From JAIOSF01 sp963677755 (GTDB lineage Bacteria > Campylobacterota > Campylobacteria > Campylobacterales > Arcobacteraceae), in NCBI GenBank assembly GCA_963677755.1, contig OY782506.1:1116001-1180000 (forward strand): DNA of 64,000 nucleotides, in the 5' to 3' direction. Both the position numbers and the translations under genes were made by a program. Every line of letters starts with the position of its first letter. Within the stretch, counting starts at the first letter, position 1. This document shows positions 52,628 through 61,240 of this stretch, piece by piece. The notes under the pieces were generated by a model. It ran no database searches and had not been told where the DNA came from. It worked only from the letters and a program-made list of their open reading frames with translations.

Positions 52628-52772
52628 AGTTCTTTAAATAACACTTTTGCATATACAATAAATACCTAGATTCTAATATACATTAGTTTCTGATAATCTT
52701 CTCATTCATATATAGTTATATTGCATTAAGATAAATATTCTATTATTATATATAAAAAACAAAGGATTTTAA

Positions 52773-53246
52773 ATGAAAAAGATAGTATTAGTTAGTTTGA
52801 TTGTTTTTGCATCAACGCTTTTTGCTAATCCAAATATTGTAGTAAAGTTTAAAAATGATCATCATATGTATGATAAAAAATATAAAAATTTCAACTATAA
52901 AAAATATGGTTATTTTGATAACTATGGGTATTATTTTGGTTATTTTGATAAAAAGGGTTATTTTTATAACAATATCTACTTTCTTTATAATAGTAAATAT
53001 ACCTATAAAGATAGGCTAAAAAGACAAGGAAGTTTTAAACCTAGTAATGCTCATTATAGAAAATATACCTATACCAAAGGGAATGAGTGGAATAAAAAAC
53101 ATAAATTTAGAAATCAAAATGAGGTGATTTATGGTCACTATTATGATAAGAATACTAAATATAAAAATACTAAAAAGAAAAAAGTAATTCAAAAAAAACA
53201 ATATACTAAAAAAAACAATAAACAAAATAATAAGCATAGAAGATAG
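52773..53246 (+). CDS. Secreted Tyr/Lys/Asn-rich low-complexity protein
   Basis: A 157-residue protein with a clear signal peptide (about 1-18, ending LFAN) and a strongly biased mature part. Residues about 30-75 repeat Tyr-Gly/Phe-Asp units (YFDNYGYYFGYFDKKGYF). The C-terminal third is almost only Lys, Asn, Gln and Arg. No domain is recognised. AAAGGA lies 9-10 bases before ATG 52773. The 145-base gap upstream, after lptB, is AT-rich with no clear terminator. The bias suggests an extracytoplasmic, possibly surface- or polymer-binding, protein. Confidence 0.6.
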   Translation: MKKIVLVSLIVFASTLFANPNIVVKFKNDHHMYDKKYKNFNYKKYGYFDNYGYYFGYFDKKGYFYNNIYFLYNSKYTYKDRLKRQGSFKPSNAHYRKYTYTKGNEWNKKHKFRNQNEVIYGHYYDKNTKYKNTKKKKVIQKKQYTKKNNKQNNKHRR

Positions 53247-53271
53247 TAAGACTAATTACTCTTTACAAATC

Positions 53272-54423
53272 TCACATATTATCTATCGCTTCTTGTATTT
53301 TAATAGCTTGATAGTGTTCTTTCACATCGTGGCATCTCACGATTGAAGCACCTTTTCGTACACTATCAAGATGTATTGCAAGAGTTGCTGGTAGTCTTTC
53401 TTGTGTTGGTGTCTTTGGTATCACTTTTTCTATAAGTGATTTTCTACTAGCTCCTATTAGAACTTCATAACCAAAATGGTTAAAATGTTCCATATTTTTT
53501 AATAAAATCAAATTATGTTCTAAAGTTTTTCCAAATCCAATACCAACATCAAGTATAATTTTATCAATTCCAAACTCTTTTGCTTTTTGAATTCTTCTTT
53601 TAAAAAAACTATCTACATCAACCATAACATCTTCATAACTTGGATTGTTTTGCATATCTTTAGGAGTTCCTTGCATATGCATAATTACAACTGTTGCATC
53701 ATATTTTGCAACTATTTTTGCAACTTCATCATTTGATAAACCTGTAATATCATTAACAATTGTAAAGCCACTTTTTAAAGCATATTCTATTACACTTGGT
53801 GTATAACTATCTATACTAAATAAAGCTTTTTCATAAAGTTTTTTCTCTTTAATAAGGTCACAAATAGGCTTAAGTCTTGAGAGTTCTTCCTCTTCATCAA
53901 CTGAAGAACTTCCAGGACGGGTAGAAACACCACCAACATCAATAATATTTGCACCATCTTTAATCATAGTTTCTATTTTATCTATAGCATCATTTCCCAA
54001 GAATCTACTATTTTCGAAAAAGCTATCATCATTTGCATTTATAATACCCATTATTTTAGTTGGAGAATATTTACTATTTACAAATGATTTTAATTCATTT
54101 GCTAACTCTTTTAAACCAAATGGTTGTGCTAATTCTTTACGAGCAAGAGTTTCAAAATGTTTTGTAGTTCCTACAAGTATTACATCTACATATTTCTCTT
54201 GAGCAACAATAACACCTCTTGGGACAAGAAGATCAGCTCCAATTGATAAGGCATCTTGTTTTAAAATATTTGCAGCACCAACATGAATATTTTTAATATA
54301 AAGTAGATGTGACTTTGATTTTTTAGCGATAATTTTACAGCCAGTGTCATCACTTCCTACAGTTTGAAAGAGCTTTAAAGTATTTTCAATATCACTTGGA
54401 TTATCTAACTTATAAAATTCCAT
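53272..54423 (-). CDS. folP: Dihydropteroate synthase
   Basis: It joins the pterin pyrophosphate made by FolK (768 here) with p-aminobenzoate. The core carries MGIINANDDSFFENS, in place of the usual NVTPDSF motif, IDVGGVSTRPGSSSVDEEEE, FSIDSYTP, IVNDITGL, VIMHMQGTPKDMQ and ILDVGIGFGKTLEHN. At 383 residues it has about 110 more at the N-terminus than E. coli FolP, a feature of this phylum. It follows holB by one base. Confidence 0.94.
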   Translation of the reverse strand: MEFYKLDNPSDIENTLKLFQTVGSDDTGCKIIAKKSKSHLLYIKNIHVGAANILKQDALSIGADLLVPRGVIVAQEKYVDVILVGTTKHFETLARKELAQPFGLKELANELKSFVNSKYSPTKIMGIINANDDSFFENSRFLGNDAIDKIETMIKDGANIIDVGGVSTRPGSSSVDEEEELSRLKPICDLIKEKKLYEKALFSIDSYTPSVIEYALKSGFTIVNDITGLSNDEVAKIVAKYDATVVIMHMQGTPKDMQNNPSYEDVMVDVDSFFKRRIQKAKEFGIDKIILDVGIGFGKTLEHNLILLKNMEHFNHFGYEVLIGASRKSLIEKVIPKTPTQERLPATLAIHLDSVRKGASIVRCHDVKEHYQAIKIQEAIDNM

Positions 54424-54424
54424 T

Positions 54425-55042
54425 TTACCGTTTAGTCATTATATTTAAAAGTAGGGAAGTTAAAACATTGATTGGTCGTGAATTTAACTCAAGTAATTTC
54501 ATAGAACTACTGAAACTATGAAGTTGTTTCTCGTTTAGTTTAATTCCATTTTTATTTATTGAATAAATAATAGACTCAATTACCTCTTTTGCTTCATTTT
54601 TATTGATTCGTTGATGTTCCTTGAGATATTTATACAAATCTTTCAATTCTAATTTTTTTAAATCAAGAGAAAACTCTTGCACTGTTTTTTTTGTTTTTTG
54701 ATACTTTACTTCTACCCTTGAAAGAATTGTTGGAAGAAGTGAGCTTTTTGAGATAGTGATTATTATAAATATAATATTTTTAGGTGGTTCTTCAAGTACT
54801 TTTAAAAGTGAATTTTGAGCAGGTATTCCAAACGAAGTTCCACATAAAAGAATATACTTAGTTTCACTTGTAGCTATATATGCTTCTTTGATGGCTTTTT
54901 TGGCTTCATCTATTAAAAATTCATTTTTCCCTTCTGTTTCATTTCGAATAATTCTAGTTGAATGATTAGGTAAGTTAGCACTTATCTCTTCAAGTGACTT
55001 ATCAATATCATTTACAATAAAAAGAGTCGATTTGTTTATCAT
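54425..55042 (-). CDS. holB: DNA polymerase III delta-prime subunit (HolB)
   Basis: A short (205-residue) AAA+-like clamp-loader protein. Visible parts are the EAKKAIKEAYIATSETKYIL region, CGTSFGIPAQNSLLKVLEEPPKNIIFIIIT (core NSLLKVLEEPP), and the sensor-like SKSSLLPTILSRVEV. The start is ATG 55042, which shares ATGA with the hobA stop. The short form and the hobA-holB-folP order match Campylobacterota such as H. pylori. Confidence 0.9.
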   Translation of the reverse strand: MINKSTLFIVNDIDKSLEEISANLPNHSTRIIRNETEGKNEFLIDEAKKAIKEAYIATSETKYILLCGTSFGIPAQNSLLKVLEEPPKNIIFIIITISKSSLLPTILSRVEVKYQKTKKTVQEFSLDLKKLELKDLYKYLKEHQRINKNEAKEVIESIIYSINKNGIKLNEKQLHSFSSSMKLLELNSRPINVLTSLLLNIMTKR

Positions 55043-55590
55043 TTTGTTACATCTATTTGAGCACAAAGAACAGCGTCTAAAGTTTTGTTAAAAAGTCTAT
55101 ACATATTTAATAGTCGTATATCTAAAGCTTCATCATTACTATCAAGATAAAAACTATTTGATAACTCTTCATCCATAAGCCATAAAAATGGTTGTTTCGA
55201 TATTTTTGCTAAAGTTGCTCTTTTGCTTCTACTTTTTCCTATATACCAAAAAAAGTATCCATTAGGAAAAGAGGTATCAAGCATATCATGAATTAATTGT
55301 ATATCATTTTCTGTTTTTACATCATCAATATTTGTATGAAAGGAATTAAAAGCATAAAATGGAAAATAAGGTCGAGAAAGTTTCTTTTTATTGATATTTG
55401 TTAAAACATATCGCATAAACCAATCATGTTCATCATCTGTAATAATTAATATTGATTTGTTTTTATCAATTATATTTGTGATAGTTTGAGATACCAAAGG
55501 AAGCCAGTCAAACTTTCTTTCCTCCAACCAAGCACCCAAAAGCTTATCACTCCTTATAATATCTACAGTCCAGTTCGTAAATTCTTGCAC
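55039..55590 (-). CDS. hobA: HobA, DnaA-binding initiator regulator
   Basis: HobA is a Campylobacterota-specific functional analogue of DiaA that tetramerises and organises DnaA at the origin. The 183-residue protein has EFTNWTVDIIRSDK, WLEERKFDWLPLVSQTI, IITDDEHDWFMRYVL and a late LLNMYRLFNKTLDAVLCAQ, all as in the family. The start is GTG 55590. Gene order lysC-hobA-holB-folP supports it. Its presence is strong evidence for the phylum. Confidence 0.93.
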   Translation of the reverse strand: MQEFTNWTVDIIRSDKLLGAWLEERKFDWLPLVSQTITNIIDKNKSILIITDDEHDWFMRYVLTNINKKKLSRPYFPFYAFNSFHTNIDDVKTENDIQLIHDMLDTSFPNGYFFWYIGKSRSKRATLAKISKQPFLWLMDEELSNSFYLDSNDEALDIRLLNMYRLFNKTLDAVLCAQIDVTK

Positions 55591-55598
55591 AAGAAACC

Positions 55599-56810
55599 TT
55601 ACTTATCTAACTCATATGTATCATGTAAAGCACGTACCGCTAATTCAGCATATTTTTCTTCAATAATCATAGAAATTTTTATCTCACTTGTACTTATAAT
55701 TCGTATATTGATATTTTCATTTGCAAGTGTTGTAAATGCTTTTGAAGCAACGCCTGTATGAGACTTCATCCCAACACCCACAATAGAAACTTTACAAATA
55801 GTATCATTGTAGTCTATTTTATTACTATCATTTTTAAAAATTTCCATAACTTTTTTTGTTTTTTCAACATCTGAAGTTGGTATAGTAAAATCTAGATTTG
55901 TTTTATTATCAAGTCCAACAGTCTGTACTATCATATCTACATTTATATTTGCATCTGCAAGTGCCGTAAAAATTGATGAAGCAATCCCTGGCTTATCAAC
56001 AACTCCATACATACCAACTCTTACTTGATTTTTATCAAGTGCAATACCACTAACTACTGGTGCTTCCATTATATTTTCTTCCTTTGTTATTAATGTACCT
56101 TCTATTTCAGGTGTAAAACTACTTCTTGACACTAAATTGACATTCAATTTTTTTGCCATCTCTACAGATCTATTTTGTAAAACTTTTGCCCCCAAAGAAG
56201 CTAACTCTAACATCTCTTCATAAGATATTTTATCTAATTTTTTTGCTTTTGGCTCTATTCTTGGATCTGTAGTATAAATACCATCTACATCTGTATAAAT
56301 TTCACATAAATCTGCTTCTAAAGCTCCAGCTAAAGCAACGGCTGTTAAGTCACTTCCACCACGACCTAGTGTTGTCACTCTATTATCTTCTATACTTACA
56401 CCTTGAAACCCTGCAACAATAATAATTTTACCATTTTTAATTGCATTTTTCATATTGTTTGTTTCTATTGTCTCAATATGTGCATATGTGTGTTCTGAAG
56501 TAGTAAGAATACCAGCTTCTCTTCCACTCATTGAAGTTGTTTTATACCCTTGTGCATTTAAAGCTATCGACAAAAGAGCACTTGTTACTCTTTCCCCTGA
56601 ACTAAGAAGCATATCTAATTCACGCTCATTAGGTGTTTTACTAAAGTTTTCTGCATATTCTATAAGTTTATTTGTTTCTCCACTCATAGCACTAACAACA
56701 GCAACTATATCATCACCTGCATCTCGGAATTTTTTAATAATCTCCGCAACATTTTGAATTCTTTCTAGGGTACCTACACTTGTACCACCAAACTTTAATA
56801 CTCTTAACAT
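55599..56810 (-). CDS. lysC: Aspartate kinase
   Basis: It phosphorylates aspartate to start lysine, threonine and methionine synthesis. The N-terminal LKFGGTSVGTLERIQNVAEI, VTTLGRGGSDLTAVALAGAL and EIYTDVDGIYTTDPRI are catalytic motifs. Two ACT domains follow from about residue 265 (GMYGVVDKPGIASSIFTALA and VGMKSHTGVASKAFTTLA), which bind feedback inhibitors such as lysine. Its 403 residues match the monofunctional enzyme. It lies 2 bases after rppH. Confidence 0.96.
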   Translation of the reverse strand: MLRVLKFGGTSVGTLERIQNVAEIIKKFRDAGDDIVAVVSAMSGETNKLIEYAENFSKTPNERELDMLLSSGERVTSALLSIALNAQGYKTTSMSGREAGILTTSEHTYAHIETIETNNMKNAIKNGKIIIVAGFQGVSIEDNRVTTLGRGGSDLTAVALAGALEADLCEIYTDVDGIYTTDPRIEPKAKKLDKISYEEMLELASLGAKVLQNRSVEMAKKLNVNLVSRSSFTPEIEGTLITKEENIMEAPVVSGIALDKNQVRVGMYGVVDKPGIASSIFTALADANINVDMIVQTVGLDNKTNLDFTIPTSDVEKTKKVMEIFKNDSNKIDYNDTICKVSIVGVGMKSHTGVASKAFTTLANENINIRIISTSEIKISMIIEEKYAELAVRALHDTYELDK

Positions 56811-56812
56811 TT

Positions 56813-57331
56813 TTAAATATATCCCTCTTGTTTAAAATATTTTAATACTTTTTTATAGACAGTTCTCTTGAAAAAAGTAATATAATCATGTAGTTTTTCT
56901 GTTTTTACAAACTTATATTGACTAAATTCTGGAATTTCTGTTTTTATATTTATTTTTGCACTTTTTTTTAATTTTACTAAAAAATATTTTTGTGTTTGTC
57001 CATCGTAAGGTGCCATTCTTGAAGCAACTGCCGGTGGAAAATCATAGCTTACCCACTCAGGAAATTCAGCTATTATTTCTATATCATTTGTACCTATCTC
57101 TTCTTCTAGTTCTCTATGTAAAGCCTCTTTGGGAGTTTCCCCTTTATCAATTCCACCTTGTGGAAATTGCCAAGCATCTTCCACATCTATTCTAGAAGCT
57201 ATAAATATTTCACAGCGAGCAGGATAGGAAGATGATAAAACTATTGCAGCAACATTAGGTCTATAATTCTTTTTTTTGTTTATAGTTTTTAAGGGGACTA
57301 CATCGTCGTTTTTTTGGATTTTATCTTCCAT
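56813..57331 (-). CDS. rppH: RNA 5'-pyrophosphohydrolase (RppH/NudA, Nudix)
   Basis: A 172-residue Nudix hydrolase that removes pyrophosphate from 5' ends of RNA and cleaves dinucleoside polyphosphates. The NYRPNVAAIVLS start, WQFPQGGIDKGE and the Nudix box EALHRELEEEIG are all present, with a late YFLVKLKK. It leads the operon rppH-lysC-hobA-holB-folP, the same order I know from H. pylori. Confidence 0.93.
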   Translation of the reverse strand: MEDKIQKNDDVVPLKTINKKKNYRPNVAAIVLSSSYPARCEIFIASRIDVEDAWQFPQGGIDKGETPKEALHRELEEEIGTNDIEIIAEFPEWVSYDFPPAVASRMAPYDGQTQKYFLVKLKKSAKINIKTEIPEFSQYKFVKTEKLHDYITFFKRTVYKKVLKYFKQEGYI

Positions 57332-57416
57332 TAAATAATTTACCTTATAATTTTAAGAAATATCAACTTTGAAGTGATATTATATATCGCGATGATATCA
57401 CAAGGATGCTTTAAAT

Positions 57417-58475
57417 ATGCTTTTATATATACATATTCCATTTTGCGATAGTAAATGTTTTTATTGTGCTTTTAACTCTTATACTAGTTTGCATAGTTTA
57501 AAAGATGATTATATGAAAGCACTTAAAATACAACTCAAACATGAACTTCAACTGCAACAAAAAGAGATTGAAACAGTTTTTATAGGTGGAGGAACCCCAA
57601 GTACTATTGATCCGCATGAATATGAAGACATTTTTGAAATCATAAAACCATATCTTACAAAAAAATATGAAATTACAATTGAAGCAAATCCTAACTCTGC
57701 AACACTACCTTGGCTAGAAAAAATACACGAAATAGGAATTAATCGTATTAGTTTTGGTGTACAAAGTTTTGATGAAAACAAGTTACAGTTTTTGGGACGA
57801 AATCATAATAAAACACAAGCAATAGAAGTGATTAAAAATGCAAAAAAAGTTGGTTTTAAACATATAAACTGTGACATTATCTATGATACAAAACTCGATA
57901 CAAAAGAACTTTTAGAAAATGACTTATCAATCATAAAATCGTTACCAATAGACCATATTAGTGCTTATAGTTTAACTATCGAAGAGGGTACAAAATTTTT
58001 TAATAAAAGTAATGTTCAAGTTGAAAATATAGGTTTAGCACAATATCTATTTGAACAATTAAAAAGTTTGGGTTTTAAACAATATGAAATTTCAAACTTT
58101 GCATTGAATAATGAAGCTAGAAGTAAACATAACCTTGGATATTGGCAATACAAAGAGTATCTTGGAATAGGAAGTGGTGCGGTTGGTTGTATTGATAATA
58201 AACGATTTTATACTCCAAAAGATATAACAAACTATATTCAAAATCCTTTGGAGTATGATGAAATAGAGAAACTCACCAGTGATGACATACTTATAGAAAA
58301 AGTTCTTTTAGGATTTAGAAGCATTGTTGGTGTAGAACTTCATTTGTTCAATAAAGAACAGCTCAAAAAAATAAATCAATTATTAGCTGCAAATAAGATA
58401 ATTAAAAAAGAAAATAGAATCTATTCAAATGATTTTATGTTAGCAGATGAGTTATCTCTTTTTTTAGATATTTAA
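57417..58475 (+). CDS. hemW: HemW-like radical SAM haem chaperone (HemN-related)
   Basis: The radical SAM cluster motif CDSKCFYCAF (CxxxCxxC) is near the N-terminus. FIGGGTPSTIDP, TIEANPNSATLPWLEKI, NRISFGVQSFDENKLQFLGR and ISAYSLTIEEGT follow. The 352-residue length and the absence of an N-terminal extension favour HemW, a haem-handling protein, over coproporphyrinogen dehydrogenase HemN. ATG 57417 has AAGGA about 10 bases upstream. Confidence 0.88.
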   Translation: MLLYIHIPFCDSKCFYCAFNSYTSLHSLKDDYMKALKIQLKHELQLQQKEIETVFIGGGTPSTIDPHEYEDIFEIIKPYLTKKYEITIEANPNSATLPWLEKIHEIGINRISFGVQSFDENKLQFLGRNHNKTQAIEVIKNAKKVGFKHINCDIIYDTKLDTKELLENDLSIIKSLPIDHISAYSLTIEEGTKFFNKSNVQVENIGLAQYLFEQLKSLGFKQYEISNFALNNEARSKHNLGYWQYKEYLGIGSGAVGCIDNKRFYTPKDITNYIQNPLEYDEIEKLTSDDILIEKVLLGFRSIVGVELHLFNKEQLKKINQLLAANKIIKKENRIYSNDFMLADELSLFLDI

Positions 58476-58487
58476 ACATATTTTAGA

Positions 58488-58493
58488 TATAAT
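58488..58493 (+). promoter_or_regulatory. Predicted -10 box of argG
   Basis: TATAAT at 58488-58493 lies between the hemW stop and argG, about 36 bases before the preferred TTG start. Confidence 0.45.
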
Positions 58494-58529
58494 CCTACAA
58501 AATAAAGACAACTATATATGGAGTACAAT

Positions 58530-59771
58530 TTGAATAAAAAAGAAGTAAAAAAAGTAGTTTTAGCGTACAGTGGTGGACTTGATACAAGTATCATCTTAAA
58601 ATGGCTTCAAGATGAGTACAATGCAGAAGTTATTACATTTACAGCAGACTTAGGTCAAGGTGAAGAGGTAGAACCAGCAAGAGAAAAAGCACTTGCACAT
58701 GGGATTAAACCTGAAAATATCTTTATACTTGATATTAAAGAGGAGTTTGTAAAAGAATATGTATTCCCAATGTTTAGAGCAAATGCAATCTATGAGGGTG
58801 AATATCTTTTAGGTACATCAATTGCAAGACCGCTTATCTCAAAAAAACAAATAGAGATAGCAAACAAAATGGGTGCTGATGCAGTTTCCCATGGAGCTAC
58901 AGGAAAAGGAAATGACCAAGTGCGATTTGAACTTGGGTATTTAGGATTAAATCCAGATATTACAGTTATTGCACCATGGAGAGAGTGGGATTTAAACTCA
59001 AGAGAAAAACTTTTAGATTATGCTAAAAAACATGGAATTGAGATAGCTCAAAAACATCTTGATGCTGATGGAAACCCAGCTGTAAGTCCATACTCAATGG
59101 ATGCAAACCTACTTCATATCTCTTATGAGGGGTTACATTTAGAAAACCCAAATGCAGAGCCAGAAGATTCTATGTGGTTATGGACAACAGACCCTGTTGA
59201 TGCTCCTGATACTCCAGAATATATCACAATTGGATATAAAAATGGTGACCCAATCTCTATAAACGGTGAAGAGTTAAGCCCAGCAACACTTCTTAAAAAA
59301 TTAAATGATTATGGAAATACTCATGGTATAGGGAGAATTGATATTGTTGAAAATAGATATGTAGGGATGAAAGCTCGTGGTTGTTATGAAACTCCAGGTG
59401 GAACTATTATGCTTAAAGCTCATAGAGCTATTGAATCAATCTGTTTAGATAGAGAAGAAGCACATATGAAAGATGGTATGATGCCTAAATATGCTGAGCT
59501 TATCTACAACGGTTATTGGTTTAGCCCAGAGAGAAAAATGATGCAAGCAGCTATTGATGAAACACAAAAAAATGTAGAGGGTGAAGTGAGACTAAAACTT
59601 TACAAAGGAAATGTTTTTGTAGTTGGAAGAACATCTCCAAAATCACTTTTTAGTGAAGCTCACTCTACTTTTGAAGCAGATGATGTTTACAATCAAAAAG
59701 ATGCAGAAGGATTTATCCGATTAAATGCTTTAAGATTTATTATAGAGGGTCACACTAGAGGTGGAAACTAG
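58530..59771 (+). CDS. argG: Argininosuccinate synthase
   Basis: It condenses citrulline and aspartate using ATP in arginine synthesis. The ATP pyrophosphatase loop is VVLAYSGGLDTSIILKWL; further hallmarks are AVSHGATGKGNDQVRFELGY, SPYSMDANLLHISYEG and NRYVGMKARGCYETPGG. An ATG at 58518 is in frame, but TTG 58530 has GGAG 6 bases upstream. It also gives MNKKEVKKVVLAYSGG, the usual N-terminus, so I choose it (413 residues). The GGCT-like gene overlaps its end. Confidence 0.95.
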   Translation: MNKKEVKKVVLAYSGGLDTSIILKWLQDEYNAEVITFTADLGQGEEVEPAREKALAHGIKPENIFILDIKEEFVKEYVFPMFRANAIYEGEYLLGTSIARPLISKKQIEIANKMGADAVSHGATGKGNDQVRFELGYLGLNPDITVIAPWREWDLNSREKLLDYAKKHGIEIAQKHLDADGNPAVSPYSMDANLLHISYEGLHLENPNAEPEDSMWLWTTDPVDAPDTPEYITIGYKNGDPISINGEELSPATLLKKLNDYGNTHGIGRIDIVENRYVGMKARGCYETPGGTIMLKAHRAIESICLDREEAHMKDGMMPKYAELIYNGYWFSPERKMMQAAIDETQKNVEGEVRLKLYKGNVFVVGRTSPKSLFSEAHSTFEADDVYNQKDAEGFIRLNALRFIIEGHTRGGN

Positions 59772-60384
59772 AAATTATGTTATAGGGTATGGTTCTTTAA
59801 TGAATATAAGTTCTCTTAGGAGAACTTTACCTCAAGTTACATATATAGAGCCTATTTATTTATCTAACTATACCCGTAGTTGGAATGCAATAGAAAATCA
59901 AAAACACTCGCTATCGACAACTTATTTAGGGGTTAATAGAGAAAAAAACAAAAAAATAAATTGTATTATCTTTGAAGTTTCAGAATCATTACTTGACACA
60001 TTAGATTTGAGAGAGTTTTTATACACAAGAGAATCTGTTAATATCACAGATATTGAATTTATAAAATCTCAAATTAATCCTACGACAAATGATAAAGTCT
60101 GGATATATGTTACGAAAAATCCACAAAAACCAAACTCTCATTTTCCAATAATTCAATCTTATGTTGATGTTTGTATTTCAGGTTGTCTTGAGTTAGAAAA
60201 TCAATTTTCTATACAAAATTTTGCTAATACTTTTGTAACAACAACACAAAATTGGTCAAAACATTGGGTTAATGATAGAATATTTCCTAGAGCTCCACAT
60301 ATTCATCAACCTTTTGCTTATATGATTGATGAGATATTACACAATGAAATACCAAATTATTTTAAGGAAATAACTATTGAATAG
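59761..60384 (+). CDS. Gamma-glutamylcyclotransferase-like (GGCT/AIG2 fold) protein
   Basis: A 207-residue protein with the GGCT substrate-binding signature NYVIGYGSLMNISSLRRTLP. Tyr/Trp-rich strands follow (YLSNYTRSWNAIE, TTYLGVNREKNKKINCIIFE) and then the segment LDLREFLYTRESVNI, where the catalytic Glu of such folds is expected. Activity on gamma-glutamyl peptides is possible but not certain. The start is GTG 59761, inside the last codons of argG, which suggests translational coupling. The next gene overlaps by 8 bases. Confidence 0.72.
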   Translation: METRNYVIGYGSLMNISSLRRTLPQVTYIEPIYLSNYTRSWNAIENQKHSLSTTYLGVNREKNKKINCIIFEVSESLLDTLDLREFLYTRESVNITDIEFIKSQINPTTNDKVWIYVTKNPQKPNSHFPIIQSYVDVCISGCLELENQFSIQNFANTFVTTTQNWSKHWVNDRIFPRAPHIHQPFAYMIDEILHNEIPNYFKEITIE

Positions 60385-61240
60385 TCACCCAACCTCAAAC
60401 AATTCAAATTTTAAAGATCTTATTTATAAAAATAGTTTTTTTGAGCTAATTTTATTCTTTTTATTAATTTTCTTTACTTTTTCATTAATTTTTTTTATTT
60501 TCTATTTTTCTATTTTATTTAATGAAAAAATTGCAATTTATGATATTTTTAAATTTTCATTATATCAATCTTTTGGTTTTAATGTAGACGATATTATTAA
60601 AGCAAAACTTCTTCAATACGAATCAATAAGTTTTTTACAAAAAGTAATATCTGTAATTATAAATTTAGTTTTTACATCTACTATTTTATTAAAATACTTT
60701 TCAAAACCTATATTTTTTCAATTTAAAAAAAAGATAAATATTGATGATAATAAATTAATTATATCTCTATATAATAAAACAAATTTTGAAATAACTAGCT
60801 GTAAGTTTAGAGTATATGCGAGGCTTCCTTTTAAAGACTCTGAAGATTTTAATTCACTAAACAATATTGAGTTATTTCCTAAAAAAGATTTTTTTCCATT
60901 TATGGATAAGCATTTAGTTACTCGACTAATAATTGACCTTAACAAAGAAATTAACAATACAGATAAAACCAAAGAGCATTTAAATAAAAGTCTACAAGAA
61001 CTTTTAAATATTAATAAAGATTTTTATTTAAACGATATTCAATATCTACAAATTTCGATAATTATTGAAGCTGTCTCATCGGAAATGGATAGTCATATTT
61101 ACGAAATAAAAACATATAAGGTAGATATCAATAATAAAGATAGTATTTTAGAAAATATCACATTTAGTAAACCAAATTCAATAAATATAGATATGATTGA
61201 TTTTTCAAAATCTACGGGATGGAATAAATTTGAAGACTAA
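60377..61240 (+). CDS. Two-helix membrane protein of unknown function
   Basis: A 287-residue protein I cannot name. Two hydrophobic segments (about 23-50, very Phe-rich, and about 86-106) bracket a loop with FKFSLYQSFGFNVDDII. A soluble C-terminal half follows with the beta-strand-like KLIISLYNKTNFEITSCKF. This two-helix plus beta-domain layout is loosely like small ion channels, but no potassium selectivity motif is present. TTG 60377 is supported by AAGGA 8 bases upstream. It overlaps the GGCT-like gene in front and the MltC-like gene behind by 11 bases. Confidence 0.65.
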   Translation: MNSHPTSNNSNFKDLIYKNSFFELILFFLLIFFTFSLIFFIFYFSILFNEKIAIYDIFKFSLYQSFGFNVDDIIKAKLLQYESISFLQKVISVIINLVFTSTILLKYFSKPIFFQFKKKINIDDNKLIISLYNKTNFEITSCKFRVYARLPFKDSEDFNSLNNIELFPKKDFFPFMDKHLVTRLIIDLNKEINNTDKTKEHLNKSLQELLNINKDFYLNDIQYLQISIIIEAVSSEMDSHIYEIKTYKVDINNKDSILENITFSKPNSINIDMIDFSKSTGWNKFED

